Assembly: GCF_018502385.1 (NCBI RefSeq)
Contig: NZ_CP075523.1
Coordinates: 124,001-188,000 of the forward strand
Direction: 5' to 3'
Source: Synechococcus sp. LA31
GTDB taxonomy: Bacteria > Cyanobacteriota > Cyanobacteriia > PCC-6307 > Cyanobiaceae
DNA: 64,000 bases
This document shows, piece after piece, positions 26,312-34,566 of the stretch. Under the pieces are notes generated by a model. That model worked only from the letters and a program-made list of their open reading frames with translations, searched no databases and was not told the DNA's origin. Numbering within the stretch: position 1 is the first letter of the stretch; the number at the start of each line of letters is the position of its first letter. Position numbers and translations under genes: made by a program.

Positions 26312-27004
26312 ATGGACAACACGAGCGCCCAGAGGGTTTCAGCCACGATGCGTCAACACCCCATTTCCCCGGTCACCGAACCGATGCAGTACCGGGCCAT
26401 CGGTGTGGTGCGGGGGACCTATGTGCCCGAAGATCCCGAACAGCTCACCCGCGGCACTCTGCAGGCCGAAGACGGCACCGAGATCGAAGCGGTGGTGCTG
26501 GGCAGGGTGCTCACGCTGATGCGCCGCCATCTCGATCTGAGCAAGCCTCACCTTTGGGTGGCCTATCCCCGCTTTCGCGACCCCGACAAACTCCATCTGC
26601 AGCTGGTGGGTGTATGGGAACCAAGCACCCTGGCTGCCACGGCGATCGCCACCGAGAGCGCTGCTGAAGCCGAGGCCGATGCGCCCCCCAGCGATGATCT
26701 GCCGGAGGGAGATGGCTATTTCTCCGTGCGCGGTGAGCTGATCTACACCCGGCCCGAGGATGGAGACCTGGTGGTCAAGATCCGGCAGCAGCCGCGTGCG
26801 GACGGCTCGCGTCCCACGCCGTTCAAGCTGCAGCTGCGCGGAGAGATTGCGGCTGAGCATCTGCGTCACTTTGTGTCGCTGGATCTGCGCCGGCAGGGGC
26901 AGCAGCTGCAGGTGGAGGAGCACGAAGTGATTGCGCCCGTGCCCCAGCGTGGTGGCAAGGGCCGCGGCCCCGGCCGCGGTGGGCGTCCCGCCGGCCGGCG
27001 CTAA
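26312..27004 (+). CDS. Conserved cyanobacterial hypothetical protein
   Basis: A roughly 230-residue soluble protein whose conserved part begins PMQYRAIGVVRGTYVPEDPEQL and continues as a beta-rich domain (GTEIEAVVLGRVLTLMRRHLDL, LWVAYPRFRDPDKLHLQLVG). A second block, GYFSVRGELIYT...VVKIRQQPR, is followed by a basic Gly/Arg/Pro tail. The family is recurrent in cyanobacteria, but I know of no assigned function. The start is uncertain between ATG 26312 and ATG 26348. It ends 2 bases before the M41-like gene, so the two are likely co-transcribed. Confidence 0.75.
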   Translation: MDNTSAQRVSATMRQHPISPVTEPMQYRAIGVVRGTYVPEDPEQLTRGTLQAEDGTEIEAVVLGRVLTLMRRHLDLSKPHLWVAYPRFRDPDKLHLQLVGVWEPSTLAATAIATESAAEAEADAPPSDDLPEGDGYFSVRGELIYTRPEDGDLVVKIRQQPRADGSRPTPFKLQLRGEIAAEHLRHFVSLDLRRQGQQLQVEEHEVIAPVPQRGGKGRGPGRGGRPAGRR

Positions 27005-27006
27005 CC

Positions 27007-27666
27007 ATGGCGCCGCCGGAGCGGGGTCCCAGCTCCGACCAGGGCTCCACGGCAGCCCTCTCTGCCGGCGGCGCTGTGGCGGTGATCACCGTGCTGGCGG
27101 TGGTGGGGCCACCCCTCGGCCTGTCGCCTTGGTTGATTGCTGTGGCGGCCGGTGGAGGCTTGGTGGCTCTCACGCTGGATGCGGCCCGTTTCGGCGGGTT
27201 GGGTGGCCATCTGCTGGCCGAAGCGTTGCCGGCTGGCATCGGCACCGCTCGTTTGCGGCGTATCGCCATTCATGAAGCAGGCCATGTGCTCGTGGCCGCC
27301 GACAACGATCTGCCGGTGAAACAGGTGTTCGTGGGTAGCCGCGCCTGCCTGCGCGAAGGGCTCAGCGCCAATGGCACCACGCAGCTCGAACCTCCGGCCC
27401 ACGCCAAACTGCCGCTTGAGGATCTGCGCCGATGGAGCCGTGTGCTGCAGGCCGGGATGCTGGCCGAGCAGTTGGTGTATGGCGGATCCCGTGGCGGTGC
27501 CGATGATCGAGCCCTGCTAGGCCGGCTCTGGGGGTTATCGGGCTACGACGTGACCACTGCTCAGAACGAACAACGCCGAGCGCGCCGTGAGGTGGAGCAG
27601 TGGCTGCGGCAGCGCCGCAGCGAGCTGGAAGAGCGCGCTGAGCGTTTGCTGGTGGAAGCCCGATGA
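27007..27666 (+). CDS. Stand-alone M41-like membrane metalloprotease (no AAA domain)
   Basis: A 219-residue protein with two membrane spans (about residues 17-38 and 41-58) followed by a zinc-protease domain whose motif HEAGH lies at residues 89-93 in RIAIHEAGHVLVAA. This is the FtsH-type (M41) signature, and GMLAEQLVYGGSRGGADDRALL supplies the region where FtsH carries its third zinc ligand. The AAA+ ATPase module of FtsH is absent. Proteolysis without an own unfoldase, or a non-proteolytic role, is possible. It overlaps larC by 4 bases (ATGA). Confidence 0.78.
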   Translation: MAPPERGPSSDQGSTAALSAGGAVAVITVLAVVGPPLGLSPWLIAVAAGGGLVALTLDAARFGGLGGHLLAEALPAGIGTARLRRIAIHEAGHVLVAADNDLPVKQVFVGSRACLREGLSANGTTQLEPPAHAKLPLEDLRRWSRVLQAGMLAEQLVYGGSRGGADDRALLGRLWGLSGYDVTTAQNEQRRARREVEQWLRQRRSELEERAERLLVEAR

Positions 27667-28871
27667 GCGCAGCCCAGCCGCTGGCTTGGGTGGATTGCCC
27701 AACGGGTCTGGCCGGCAACATGTTGTTGGCGGCCCTGCTGGATCTCGGGCTGCCTGAGGCGGTGGTGGCTCAACCACTGGCGGCCCTGGGCTTGGGCGAG
27801 GCCTATCGCCTGGAATGCCGGGAGACCCGGAGCTGTGGCCTGCGGGGCATGCAGCTGGAGGTGGCACTGACCGAACCTTCTCCGCCCCACCGGCACTGGG
27901 GCGAGCTGCGCCAGCAGATCGCAGCAGCGCCTTTGGAGCCGGCGCTGCAACAGCGCGTGCTGGAGGTGTTTGCCCTGTTGGCTGACGCCGAAGCGGCGGT
28001 GCATGGTTGTGCGGCCGAGGCGGTGCATTTCCACGAGGTGGGTGCCGTTGATGCGCTGGTGGACGTGGTGGGTGTGTGTGCGGGCTTCCAGCATTTCGGC
28101 GTGAAGCAGCTGGTGTGCACGCCGCCACCTGCAGGCCATGGCCGTGTACGCACCGCCCATGGCCTGCTCCCTTTGCCGGCACCAGCGGTGCTGGAGCTCG
28201 CCAGGCGCCGGCAGGTTCCGCTCGCCGCCAGCGACGACTTCCCCGCCGCGGAACTCACCACGCCAACGGGCATGGCGCTGATGGCGGTGCTGGCGGATCG
28301 TTTCGGCCAGGCTCCAGCACTGCGTCCAGGGGCGGTGGGTGTTGGCCTTGGCACCCGTCAGTTGGATCGCCCCAATCTGCTGCGGTTGGTGCTGGCTGAT
28401 CCGCTTCAGTCTGGCCAGGGAGAGCTGCAGGAAACGCTGTTGCAGCAGCAGGCCCAGCTGGATGATTGCAGCGCTGAAGATCTGGCGTTGTTGATGGAGG
28501 CCCTGCGTAACGCCGGTGCCCTGGAGGTGTTTCACCAGCCCCTGCTGATGAAGAAAGGGCGCCCTGGACATCTGGTGACCGTGCTGGCCCAGCCGGATCA
28601 GGGCACAGCCCTACGCTCCGTTTGGTGGCACTACGGCAGCAGCATCGGGGTGCGGGAGCAGCTGCAGCAGCGGCTGAGCCTGCCGCGCGAGATCCTCTCG
28701 ATCGAGACCCCCTGGGGCGTTGTGCGCGTCAAGCGCTCGCGGCGGCCGGATGGCAGCTGGCTGTGCAAGCCGGAGGCCGATGATCTGGCAGCCATGGCTG
28801 CCCGCCATCAGCTGCCGGTGGAGCGGCTGCGGCGTGCTGTGCTGGCCCTGGTGGAGGAGCCCCTGCCATGA
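27663..28871 (+). CDS. larC: LarC-family nickel insertion protein
   Basis: A 402-residue LarC/DUF111 homologue, the CTP-dependent nickel-inserting enzyme in synthesis of the nickel-pincer cofactor of lactate racemase-type enzymes. Marker segments are WVDCPTGLAGNMLLAALLDLG, VHFHEVGAVDALVDVVGVC (conserved His and Asp), ELTTPTGMALMAVLADRFG and the C-terminal IETPWGVVRVKRSRRPDG. No larB, larE or racemase is in the window, so the client enzyme is unknown. It sits between the M41-like gene and the UPF0104 gene with 4-base overlaps on both sides. Confidence 0.88.
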   Translation: MSAAQPLAWVDCPTGLAGNMLLAALLDLGLPEAVVAQPLAALGLGEAYRLECRETRSCGLRGMQLEVALTEPSPPHRHWGELRQQIAAAPLEPALQQRVLEVFALLADAEAAVHGCAAEAVHFHEVGAVDALVDVVGVCAGFQHFGVKQLVCTPPPAGHGRVRTAHGLLPLPAPAVLELARRRQVPLAASDDFPAAELTTPTGMALMAVLADRFGQAPALRPGAVGVGLGTRQLDRPNLLRLVLADPLQSGQGELQETLLQQQAQLDDCSAEDLALLMEALRNAGALEVFHQPLLMKKGRPGHLVTVLAQPDQGTALRSVWWHYGSSIGVREQLQQRLSLPREILSIETPWGVVRVKRSRRPDGSWLCKPEADDLAAMAARHQLPVERLRRAVLALVEEPLP

Positions 28872-29830
28872 AGCGCTTGCCTGCTCTGCCTGGTGGGGCG
28901 AAGCTTTGGGTCTCGCTGGTCAGTGGTGGCTTTGTGTTGGCGGCCTTGCTGGGCCATGGCCGGCAGCTGCTGCAATTGAGCCTTGATGGCCAGGGTTGGT
29001 GCTGGCTGCTCTTGGGGGTGGGGCTCAGTCTGCTCAGCCTGGTGGCCAATGCCTGTGCCTGGGGCTTCTGTCTGCGCTGGCTGGGGCAGCAGCCCCGCTG
29101 GATCGCTCTGATCGCACTTTTTCTCAGTTCCAACCTGCGCAAATACCTTCCTGGTGGGGTGTGGCATCTGGTGGCGCGGCTGCGGGCCCTCAAGGCCGAT
29201 CCGGGGCCGGAAGCACCCGTTGCGCTTCAGCCCCTGAGCACCCCACAGGCACTGGTGGCGGTGCTGCTCGATCCACTGCTGGCAGCGGTTGCGGCGCTCG
29301 CTCTGGTCCCCCTAGGGGGCTGGCAGTCGGGGCTGGCTCTGGGCTGTCTGCTGCCTCTGCTGCTGTTGCTGCCACGCTGGCTGAATCCGCTGATGCAGCG
29401 CTTGGAGCAGCAGCGGGCCCAGCAGTTGGCCCAGCGCGGGCTCTTGGACGGTGAGCTCGATGCCTTGCCGCCGGCGCTGCCGGGATACCCCTGGCCGCCT
29501 CTGCTGGCTGAGCTGGGGTTTGTGTTGCTGCGCTTCGCTGGATTTGCCTGTTGCGTGCAGGCCTTTGATTTGTCGTTTGCCCTTGGCTGGGGCAGCTGGC
29601 TGGCGGGCTTTGCTCTGGCCTGGACCGCGGGGCTGGTGGTGCCGGGAGCGCCTGGAGGTCTTGGTGTGTTCGAGGCGGTGCTGCTGCTCCGTCTGGCCTT
29701 TGCGGTCCCCGAAGCGCCTCTGTTGGCGGTGGTGATCAGCTACCGGCTTGTGAGCACGCTTGCCGATCTGATCGGGGCTATCAGCGCCCGTGCGGACGTG
29801 GCATCGGTTCGCAACAGCCGTTACTGTTGA
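28868..29830 (+). CDS. UPF0104 / lysylphosphatidylglycerol synthase-like membrane protein
   Basis: A 320-residue integral membrane protein with about eight helices, homologous to the flippase-like half of MprF/UPF0104. The conserved stretch SNLRKYLPGGVWHLVARL and the late GLVVPGAPGGLGVFEAVLLLRL are typical of the family. No synthetase domain is attached, so it is probably not a lysyl-PG synthase. It is the last gene of the run starting at 26312 and ends 22 bases before the Fur-family gene. Confidence 0.85.
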   Translation: MKRLPALPGGAKLWVSLVSGGFVLAALLGHGRQLLQLSLDGQGWCWLLLGVGLSLLSLVANACAWGFCLRWLGQQPRWIALIALFLSSNLRKYLPGGVWHLVARLRALKADPGPEAPVALQPLSTPQALVAVLLDPLLAAVAALALVPLGGWQSGLALGCLLPLLLLLPRWLNPLMQRLEQQRAQQLAQRGLLDGELDALPPALPGYPWPPLLAELGFVLLRFAGFACCVQAFDLSFALGWGSWLAGFALAWTAGLVVPGAPGGLGVFEAVLLLRLAFAVPEAPLLAVVISYRLVSTLADLIGAISARADVASVRNSRYC

Positions 29831-29852
29831 GAAGAGCGCCACGTCTGCCTGC

Positions 29853-30335
29853 ATGCCTGCCGTACCGGCGCCCGATCTGCCAGCGGAAGCGTTGCGCAGC
29901 AGCCTGCATGGCCGCGGCCAGAGGCTCACGCCCCAGCGTCAGCGGGTTCTGTCGTTGTTTGAGCGGTTGGGCGAAGGCACCCACCTCAGCGCCGAGGAGG
30001 TGCACCAGAGGCTCCTGCGCGCCGAGGAGCGTGTATCGCTAGCTACCGTATATCGCACCCTGCGGCTGTTGAGCTCCATGGAGCTACTGCGGGAGCTGGA
30101 GCTGCCCGAAGGCGGTCGCCGCTTTGAGCTGGCCAGCGATGACGATCATCGCGATCATCACCACCTGGTATGTGTGCGCTGCGGACACACCGAGGAATTT
30201 GAAAGCCAAGCCGTACTCATGGCTGGCGAGCAGGCGGCCGGTGACCACGGCTTTCGTCTGCTGGAGTGTGTTCTCAATGTGAGGGCGCTATGCCCGAGTT
30301 GTGCCGCAGCTGAATCAGCGCTGATGCCGAGCTGA
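29853..30335 (+). CDS. Fur-family transcriptional regulator
   Basis: A 160-residue metalloregulator. Residues about 15-85 form the winged helix (GQRLTPQRQRVLSLFERL, RVSLATVYRTLRLLSSMELL). The dimerisation domain has HRDHHHLVCVRCGHTEEF and VRALCPSC, i.e. two CxxC structural zinc sites. Which metal or signal it senses (Fe, Zn or peroxide) cannot be assigned from sequence alone. The gene beside it on the other strand is hupE with a B12 riboswitch. ATG 29853 gives the usual length; the frame extends into the upstream gene and that part is ignored. Confidence 0.88.
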   Translation: MPAVPAPDLPAEALRSSLHGRGQRLTPQRQRVLSLFERLGEGTHLSAEEVHQRLLRAEERVSLATVYRTLRLLSSMELLRELELPEGGRRFELASDDDHRDHHHLVCVRCGHTEEFESQAVLMAGEQAAGDHGFRLLECVLNVRALCPSCAAAESALMPS

Positions 30336-30485
30336 TCGCACTGGCACCAGCACCGGCTGCATCAGACCGCCACCACCGTTGTCGTCATCAGAGCCGGCAG
30401 CCAACCAAGCGATCACTCCAGCCAAGGTGAACACGGCGGAGAGCAGAATCAGATCGGCCAAAGCGCTGGACGCGATTGGGATCAC
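30315..30485 (-). CDS. Possible small membrane protein downstream of hupE
   Basis: A 56-residue frame from GTG 30485: a single membrane span (LADLILLSAVFTLAGVIAWLAAG) followed by a SDDDNGGGG linker and a basic end. It follows the hupE stop by 41 bases on the same strand, and its last 21 bases overlap the convergent fur gene. Support is coding character and position only. I do not recognise a family. Confidence 0.4.
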   Translation of the reverse strand: MIPIASSALADLILLSAVFTLAGVIAWLAAGSDDDNGGGGLMQPVLVPVRSARHQR

Positions 30486-30526
30486 GCTAGCGGGATTGTC
30501 CAGCGCTGGTGTTGCAATGGCTGCCG

Positions 30527-31102
30527 TTACAGCGGCGCGAGGGCCAGAACACCACCGAGCAGAGCAAGCGCACCGGCTGCCCACTGGCTCTGGCGCTGAT
30601 TGAACTGGCGGCCTGCCAGGAAGCTCAGCCCGATCACCAGCGAGGCGGTGAGCAGCGCTCCCAGCCACCAACCGGCGGTGCCACTGGCTTCTTGACCGTG
30701 AAGCATGGCGTGAACGGCCACAGCCGCACCCATCACGCCCCCGAGCACGGGCAGCGGTCGCATCAGGTTGCGGCTCAGGAGCAGTGCTGCACCCAGGCCA
30801 CTCACAGCCAGGGCTGCTAGCACTTCGGCGCCGGGCAGATGACCGCCAAAGCTGCCGAACACGCTTCCCAGGAGTGCTCCGCCAAGGGCGACGCCCAACA
30901 GCAAAGACCCGAACTGGGCAGCGGCAAAGCCCACGCCCACCAACAGCAACAGGTGATCAATGCCCAGCAGGGGATGCAGGGCCCCACCCAAAACGCCGGC
31001 ATCGGCGTTGCCGTGGGCGCCGGCAGGAAGGGTTGAAAGCAGGCTGAGGCCAAAGCCTGCGGCGCTGCTGAGCAGTAGGGAGCGAGTCAGCTTGGAGGTC
31101 AT
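30527..31102 (-). CDS. hupE: HupE/UreJ-family metal transporter (cobalt or nickel)
   Basis: A 191-residue membrane protein with a signal-like first helix ending at PAGAHG and five further helices. The family motif HPLLGIDHLLLLVGVG (HPxxGxDH) is present, along with the later AVHAMLHGQE histidine/glutamate motif. HupE/UreJ proteins carry Ni2+ or Co2+. A cobalamin riboswitch directly upstream indicates that this one supplies cobalt for (pseudo)cobalamin and is repressed when the cofactor is plentiful. ATG 31102 is the start; the upstream frame lies within the riboswitch. Confidence 0.9.
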   Translation of the reverse strand: MTSKLTRSLLLSSAAGFGLSLLSTLPAGAHGNADAGVLGGALHPLLGIDHLLLLVGVGFAAAQFGSLLLGVALGGALLGSVFGSFGGHLPGAEVLAALAVSGLGAALLLSRNLMRPLPVLGGVMGAAVAVHAMLHGQEASGTAGWWLGALLTASLVIGLSFLAGRQFNQRQSQWAAGALALLGGVLALAPL

Positions 31103-31144
31103 GGGCAGTGCCGGTCCGCGCCGGTGCTGATAAGGAAACGAGAG

Positions 31145-31293
31145 GCAAAGAGCGGCGAGCGTTCTGACTGAGGGGTCTGCCCTACCGGCAGGCCCCATCA
31201 CAGCTGCGGGACAGTGCCGGAATAACAGCCAGGGCTGCTCACCGGACTTTCCTCGTTGCCATCCCGGGCTGAATCCGGAAAACCGCTCTTTGC
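31145..31293 (-). ncRNA. Cobalamin riboswitch
   Basis: On the reverse strand an 11-bp P1 helix is formed by GCAAAGAGCGG (31293-31283) and CCGCTCTTTGC (31155-31145), whose arms are exact complements. Between them come, in order, GAGGAAAGTCCGGTGA, TTCCGGCACTGTCCCGCAGC (the B12-box core) and AGTCAGAACGC, the standard cobalamin riboswitch consensus blocks. It ends 42 bases before the hupE start and begins 9 bases after the cobW stop. Confidence 0.92.
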
Positions 31294-31302
31294 AGTATGG
31301 CC

Positions 31303-32454
31303 TCAGACGAAGCCCTTGCCTGCATCCTTGGCCACGCAGGCTTGGAGCTGCTTGCGCAGCAGGGCATGGTCGAGGTTCTTGCCGATCAGCACCAGCTGGT
31401 TCTTGCGCTCAGCGGCTGAGCTCCAGTCGCTGTCGTCGATGGAGAAGCGCTTGCCGGCCAGGTGGAACACGTGGCGTTTGTCGCTTTCGTTAAACCAGAG
31501 GATGCCCTTGGCACGGAATACGCCGGCCGGCAGCTGGTTGTCGAGGAAATTCTGGAATTTGCGCAGGGCGAAGGGGCCTTCGCTGCTGAATGACAGCGAG
31601 GTGAATCCTTCGATTGCCAGGTGATCGGGATGGTTGTGGCTGTGATCGTGCGCGTGGCTGTGGCTGTGGCTGTGGCCGTGGCTGTGGCTGTGGCCGTGAT
31701 CGTGGCTGTGATCGTGGTGGTCATGGCTGTGGCCGTGCTCATGCTCATGCACGCAATGGCCGTGGTCGTGATCGCAGTCGTCATGGTTCTGCTTGGCGAC
31801 CACTTTGTCGCTTTCAAACAGGCCCACGCTCAGCAGCAGCGGCAGGCTCACATCACCCTTCACCGAATGCAGGATGCGGGCATCGGTCTTGATCTCTCGC
31901 AGACGGCTTTCCACCTCCGCCAAGCGCTCCTCTCCCACCAGGTCGCACTTGTTGAGCAGCAGGATGTCGCCATACACCACCTGGGCGCGGGCCACCTCAC
32001 CATCGAGGATCTCGTCGCTGAAGTTCTCGGCGTCAATCAAGGTGATGATTGAATCGAGCCTGGTGGTATCGCGTAGATCACTACCGAGGAAGGTCATGGC
32101 CACCGGCAGGGGATCGGCCAATCCAGTGGTCTCCACCACCAGATAATCCACCCGTTCGGGCCGATCGAGGATGCGATACACCGCATCGAGCAGCTCGCCG
32201 TTGATCGAGCAACAGATGCAGCCGTTGCTCAGCTCCACCATGTCGTCGCCGGTGGCGATGATCAGGTCATTGTCGATGCCGATCTCCCCAAATTCGTTCA
32301 CCAGAACGGCCGTTTTCACCCCCTGCTGGTTGCTGAGGATGTGATTCAGCAGCGTGGTTTTGCCGGCGCCCAGGAAGCCGGTGAGGATTGTGACGGGTAG
32401 GGGAGCGGTGGTGGCGACGCTCTTGGTCGCAGGGGAAGTCGCGCTGGCGGTCAC
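31303..32454 (-). CDS. CobW-family GTP-dependent metal chaperone with His-rich linker
   Basis: A 383-residue G3E GTPase. Walker A is GFLGAGKT (residues 26-33), GCICCS at about 78-83 is the CxCC metal site, ETTGLADP the switch region, and LNKCDL the NKxD guanine motif. A very His/Asp-rich segment (about residues 225-277, repeating HSHSHGH and HDH) links to the CobW C-terminal domain. The family includes the ZNG1/YeiR-type zinc metallochaperones and cobalt-related CobW. The riboswitch lies after this gene, so CobW itself is probably not under it. It follows the porin gene by 39 bases on the same strand. Confidence 0.9.
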   Translation of the reverse strand: MTASATSPATKSVATTAPLPVTILTGFLGAGKTTLLNHILSNQQGVKTAVLVNEFGEIGIDNDLIIATGDDMVELSNGCICCSINGELLDAVYRILDRPERVDYLVVETTGLADPLPVAMTFLGSDLRDTTRLDSIITLIDAENFSDEILDGEVARAQVVYGDILLLNKCDLVGEERLAEVESRLREIKTDARILHSVKGDVSLPLLLSVGLFESDKVVAKQNHDDCDHDHGHCVHEHEHGHSHDHHDHSHDHGHSHSHGHSHSHSHAHDHSHNHPDHLAIEGFTSLSFSSEGPFALRKFQNFLDNQLPAGVFRAKGILWFNESDKRHVFHLAGKRFSIDDSDWSSAAERKNQLVLIGKNLDHALLRKQLQACVAKDAGKGFV

Positions 32455-32493
32455 GTGCGGGCAGGTGTGATGGCGATGGGGAGAGTCTGATCC

Positions 32494-33741
32494 CTAAAAG
32501 GAGAAGCTGGTTTTCACGAGGCCCCCCAATTGCGCGAAGCTCTGGCCAGAGGGTGTGTCAGCCCCCAGTGGGCGACTCAGATAGAACAGCCCCGGAGTGA
32601 TGCTCACGTTGTCGCTGATCTGGTAGCGATACCACCACTCCCAGATCAGATTCCCATCGTTCGGGGGGGCACCGCTGGTGAGGCTGGTGGCAAAGGTGGG
32701 CTCCCCAACGGCCATGCCAAGGATGTTGCCCGGCAAGAAGGCGTCATCCCACTGCAGGCCCACGCTCCACGATTGACTGACGCTGACAAGCGCGGGGTTG
32801 CTTGCCTTGGCGCTGTACGTCGTCTGGTTGATCCCCCAGCCGGCACTGATCGACGGCGCCCAGCCACGTTGTGTTGGCTGCCAGTAAGCGCTGACGCCGA
32901 AAGCGTCGGTGCTGCCGCTGCGGCTGAGGCTGGTGATGGTGAAGGTGGTGCCGTAAGGAACTGCACGTCTGTCGTTCTCCAGGTGGGAGTAGATCGCTGC
33001 GATGCCCCAGCCCGGCGCCTGATAGCCGATCTGAACGCTGGTAGCACCTCCTGAATCAGACGTGGAGGCAAAGTTGGAAGCTCCATTGGCAGCCACGTAA
33101 TTAGCGCTGATCGCCAGCCCCTGGCGCTGCCACCAGACCCCTGCCCCAGCACCGAGAGTCATGTTGTTGGCCCCGATGGCACCGGCAAACGACATCAGAT
33201 CGAGGATGCTTTCAGTCGGGTAGAGACTGGGGGTGATCGCCAACATGTTGTCTTGTTCAACCCGGCCACCCAAGGTGAATGTGAAATCACCGATAGGAAC
33301 TTGGTAGAAGATCCGGTTGATCGCTAGTCGGTTGGGGCCAGACTGCTCTTGAAAGGCAACTTCTAGTTGCGAAAGGGTGCTTGGTCCGGCACCGGAAAAG
33401 CTGTTATTTAGCTTCTCAAAGTTTCCGGATCTCAATCGTATGTGGAGTAGGTCGCGCCCTGTGAAGCTGGTATCTAGAATGAGTTTGACGTCGTAATTGA
33501 AGGTGGTAGCTCCAAACGATTGCTTGCTTGTATTAACTAGTCTCTTCGCGCTTCCTTGAAAGTGATTACTGCCAGTTACAAAGCTCGAGTTGATGGTGAG
33601 GGTGGTGGTGGGTGAGAAGCGCAACGCATCCAGTGCTTGGATGCGTTGTTCAAGCTCAGTGTGCTCGTCTTCAGCTTTTGCGGGGGCCGTGCTGATGCTG
33701 AGACCGATCAGCAGGGCAAAAAGGCTTCGAATACGTGGCAC
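32494..33741 (-). CDS. Outer-membrane porin, Som/iron-uptake-porin-like, without SLH domain
   Basis: A 415-residue protein with a signal peptide (LFALLIGLSISTAPAKA), a short coiled coil (DEHTELEQRIQALDALRF) and a C-terminal beta barrel of alternating strands ending in phenylalanine (KTSFSF*), as outer-membrane proteins do. It matches cyanobacterial OprB/Som-type porins (FSPTTTLTINSSFVTG start, WEWWYRYQISDNVSITPG near the end). The N-terminal SLH domain that usually binds the cell wall in cyanobacterial porins is missing. The 5' third is more AT-rich than its surroundings. It lies upstream of cobW on the same strand. Confidence 0.82.
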   Translation of the reverse strand: MPRIRSLFALLIGLSISTAPAKAEDEHTELEQRIQALDALRFSPTTTLTINSSFVTGSNHFQGSAKRLVNTSKQSFGATTFNYDVKLILDTSFTGRDLLHIRLRSGNFEKLNNSFSGAGPSTLSQLEVAFQEQSGPNRLAINRIFYQVPIGDFTFTLGGRVEQDNMLAITPSLYPTESILDLMSFAGAIGANNMTLGAGAGVWWQRQGLAISANYVAANGASNFASTSDSGGATSVQIGYQAPGWGIAAIYSHLENDRRAVPYGTTFTITSLSRSGSTDAFGVSAYWQPTQRGWAPSISAGWGINQTTYSAKASNPALVSVSQSWSVGLQWDDAFLPGNILGMAVGEPTFATSLTSGAPPNDGNLIWEWWYRYQISDNVSITPGLFYLSRPLGADTPSGQSFAQLGGLVKTSFSF

Positions 33742-33785
33742 GATCGTATGGTTTGTGTGTTATCCGGCTAGTTCTGTAGCGCTAG

Positions 33786-34541
33786 CTATTGACGGCTCAG
33801 AAAGGATTTCAGACGCTCGCTGCGGGGGGTTGTGAAGACATCGGCGGGCTTGCCTTCTTCTTCGATCAGGCCGTTATTAAAGAACAGCACATGATTGGAA
33901 ACCTCACGGGCGAATCGCATTTCATGGGTCACGACCAACATTGTCATCCCGGTTTCCGCAAGCAGCCGCATGACTTGCAGCACCTCAACGACCAGCTCGG
34001 GGTCGAGAGCACTTGTGGGCTCATCAAACAACATCACCGCGGGGTTCATGCACAGGCTGCGGGCAATTGCCACGCGCTGTTTCTGTCCACCCGACAGCTG
34101 AGCGGGATAGGCGGCGCTGCGATGGCCCAGGCCGACTTGCTCGAGGTGGTGCCGTGCGCGCTGTTCGCATTCGGCTAGAGATAGTTGCAGCACCTGGCGC
34201 GGCGCGAGCACCAGGTTTTCCAGAACGGTGAGATGGGGAAAGAGATTGAATTGCTGAAACACCATGCCAACGTTCACGCGGAGTTGGCGCAGGTTTTGCC
34301 AGTGCATGGCCGTGCCTGGAACGGCCTGCCCCATGACCTCCAGGCTGCCCTGCTCAAAGCTTTCCAGCCGGTTGAGGCAGCGCAGAAACGTGCTTTTGCC
34401 GCAGCCGGATGGTCCGATGATCGACACCACATCGCCGGCATGAACGGTGGCACTCACTCCGCGCAGCACGCTGATATCGCCATAGCTTTTGTGCAGATCA
34501 CGGCACTGCAGCACAGGGGCGGAGGTTGATGTGCTGATCAT
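33786..34541 (-). CDS. bgtA: Polar amino-acid ABC transporter ATP-binding protein (BgtA/GlnQ-like)
   Basis: A 251-residue ATPase. Walker A is [15 protein letters not shown], the Q-loop [16 protein letters not shown], the signature [15 protein letters not shown] and Walker [16 protein letters not shown], with H-loop VTHEMRFA. These match the GlnQ/HisP subfamily that energises polar amino-acid import. It is head-to-head with the fused substrate-binding/permease gene, its obvious partner; in Synechocystis the equivalents are BgtA and BgtB. ATG 34541 is the start; only 25 bases separate it from the partner's start. Confidence 0.92.
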   Translation of the reverse strand: MISTSTSAPVLQCRDLHKSYGDISVLRGVSATVHAGDVVSIIGPSGCGKSTFLRCLNRLESFEQGSLEVMGQAVPGTAMHWQNLRQLRVNVGMVFQQFNLFPHLTVLENLVLAPRQVLQLSLAECEQRARHHLEQVGLGHRSAAYPAQLSGGQKQRVAIARSLCMNPAVMLFDEPTSALDPELVVEVLQVMRLLAETGMTMLVVTHEMRFAREVSNHVLFFNNGLIEEEGKPADVFTTPRSERLKSFLSRQ

Positions 34542-34566
34542 GGGAGCTCTGGGAGGACGCCTCGGT

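Noticed and set aside
31614-32052. Plus-strand frames of alternating VAVAV or GCGCG inside cobW
   Set aside because: They are antisense readings of the His-rich repeat codons, not a repeat protein.
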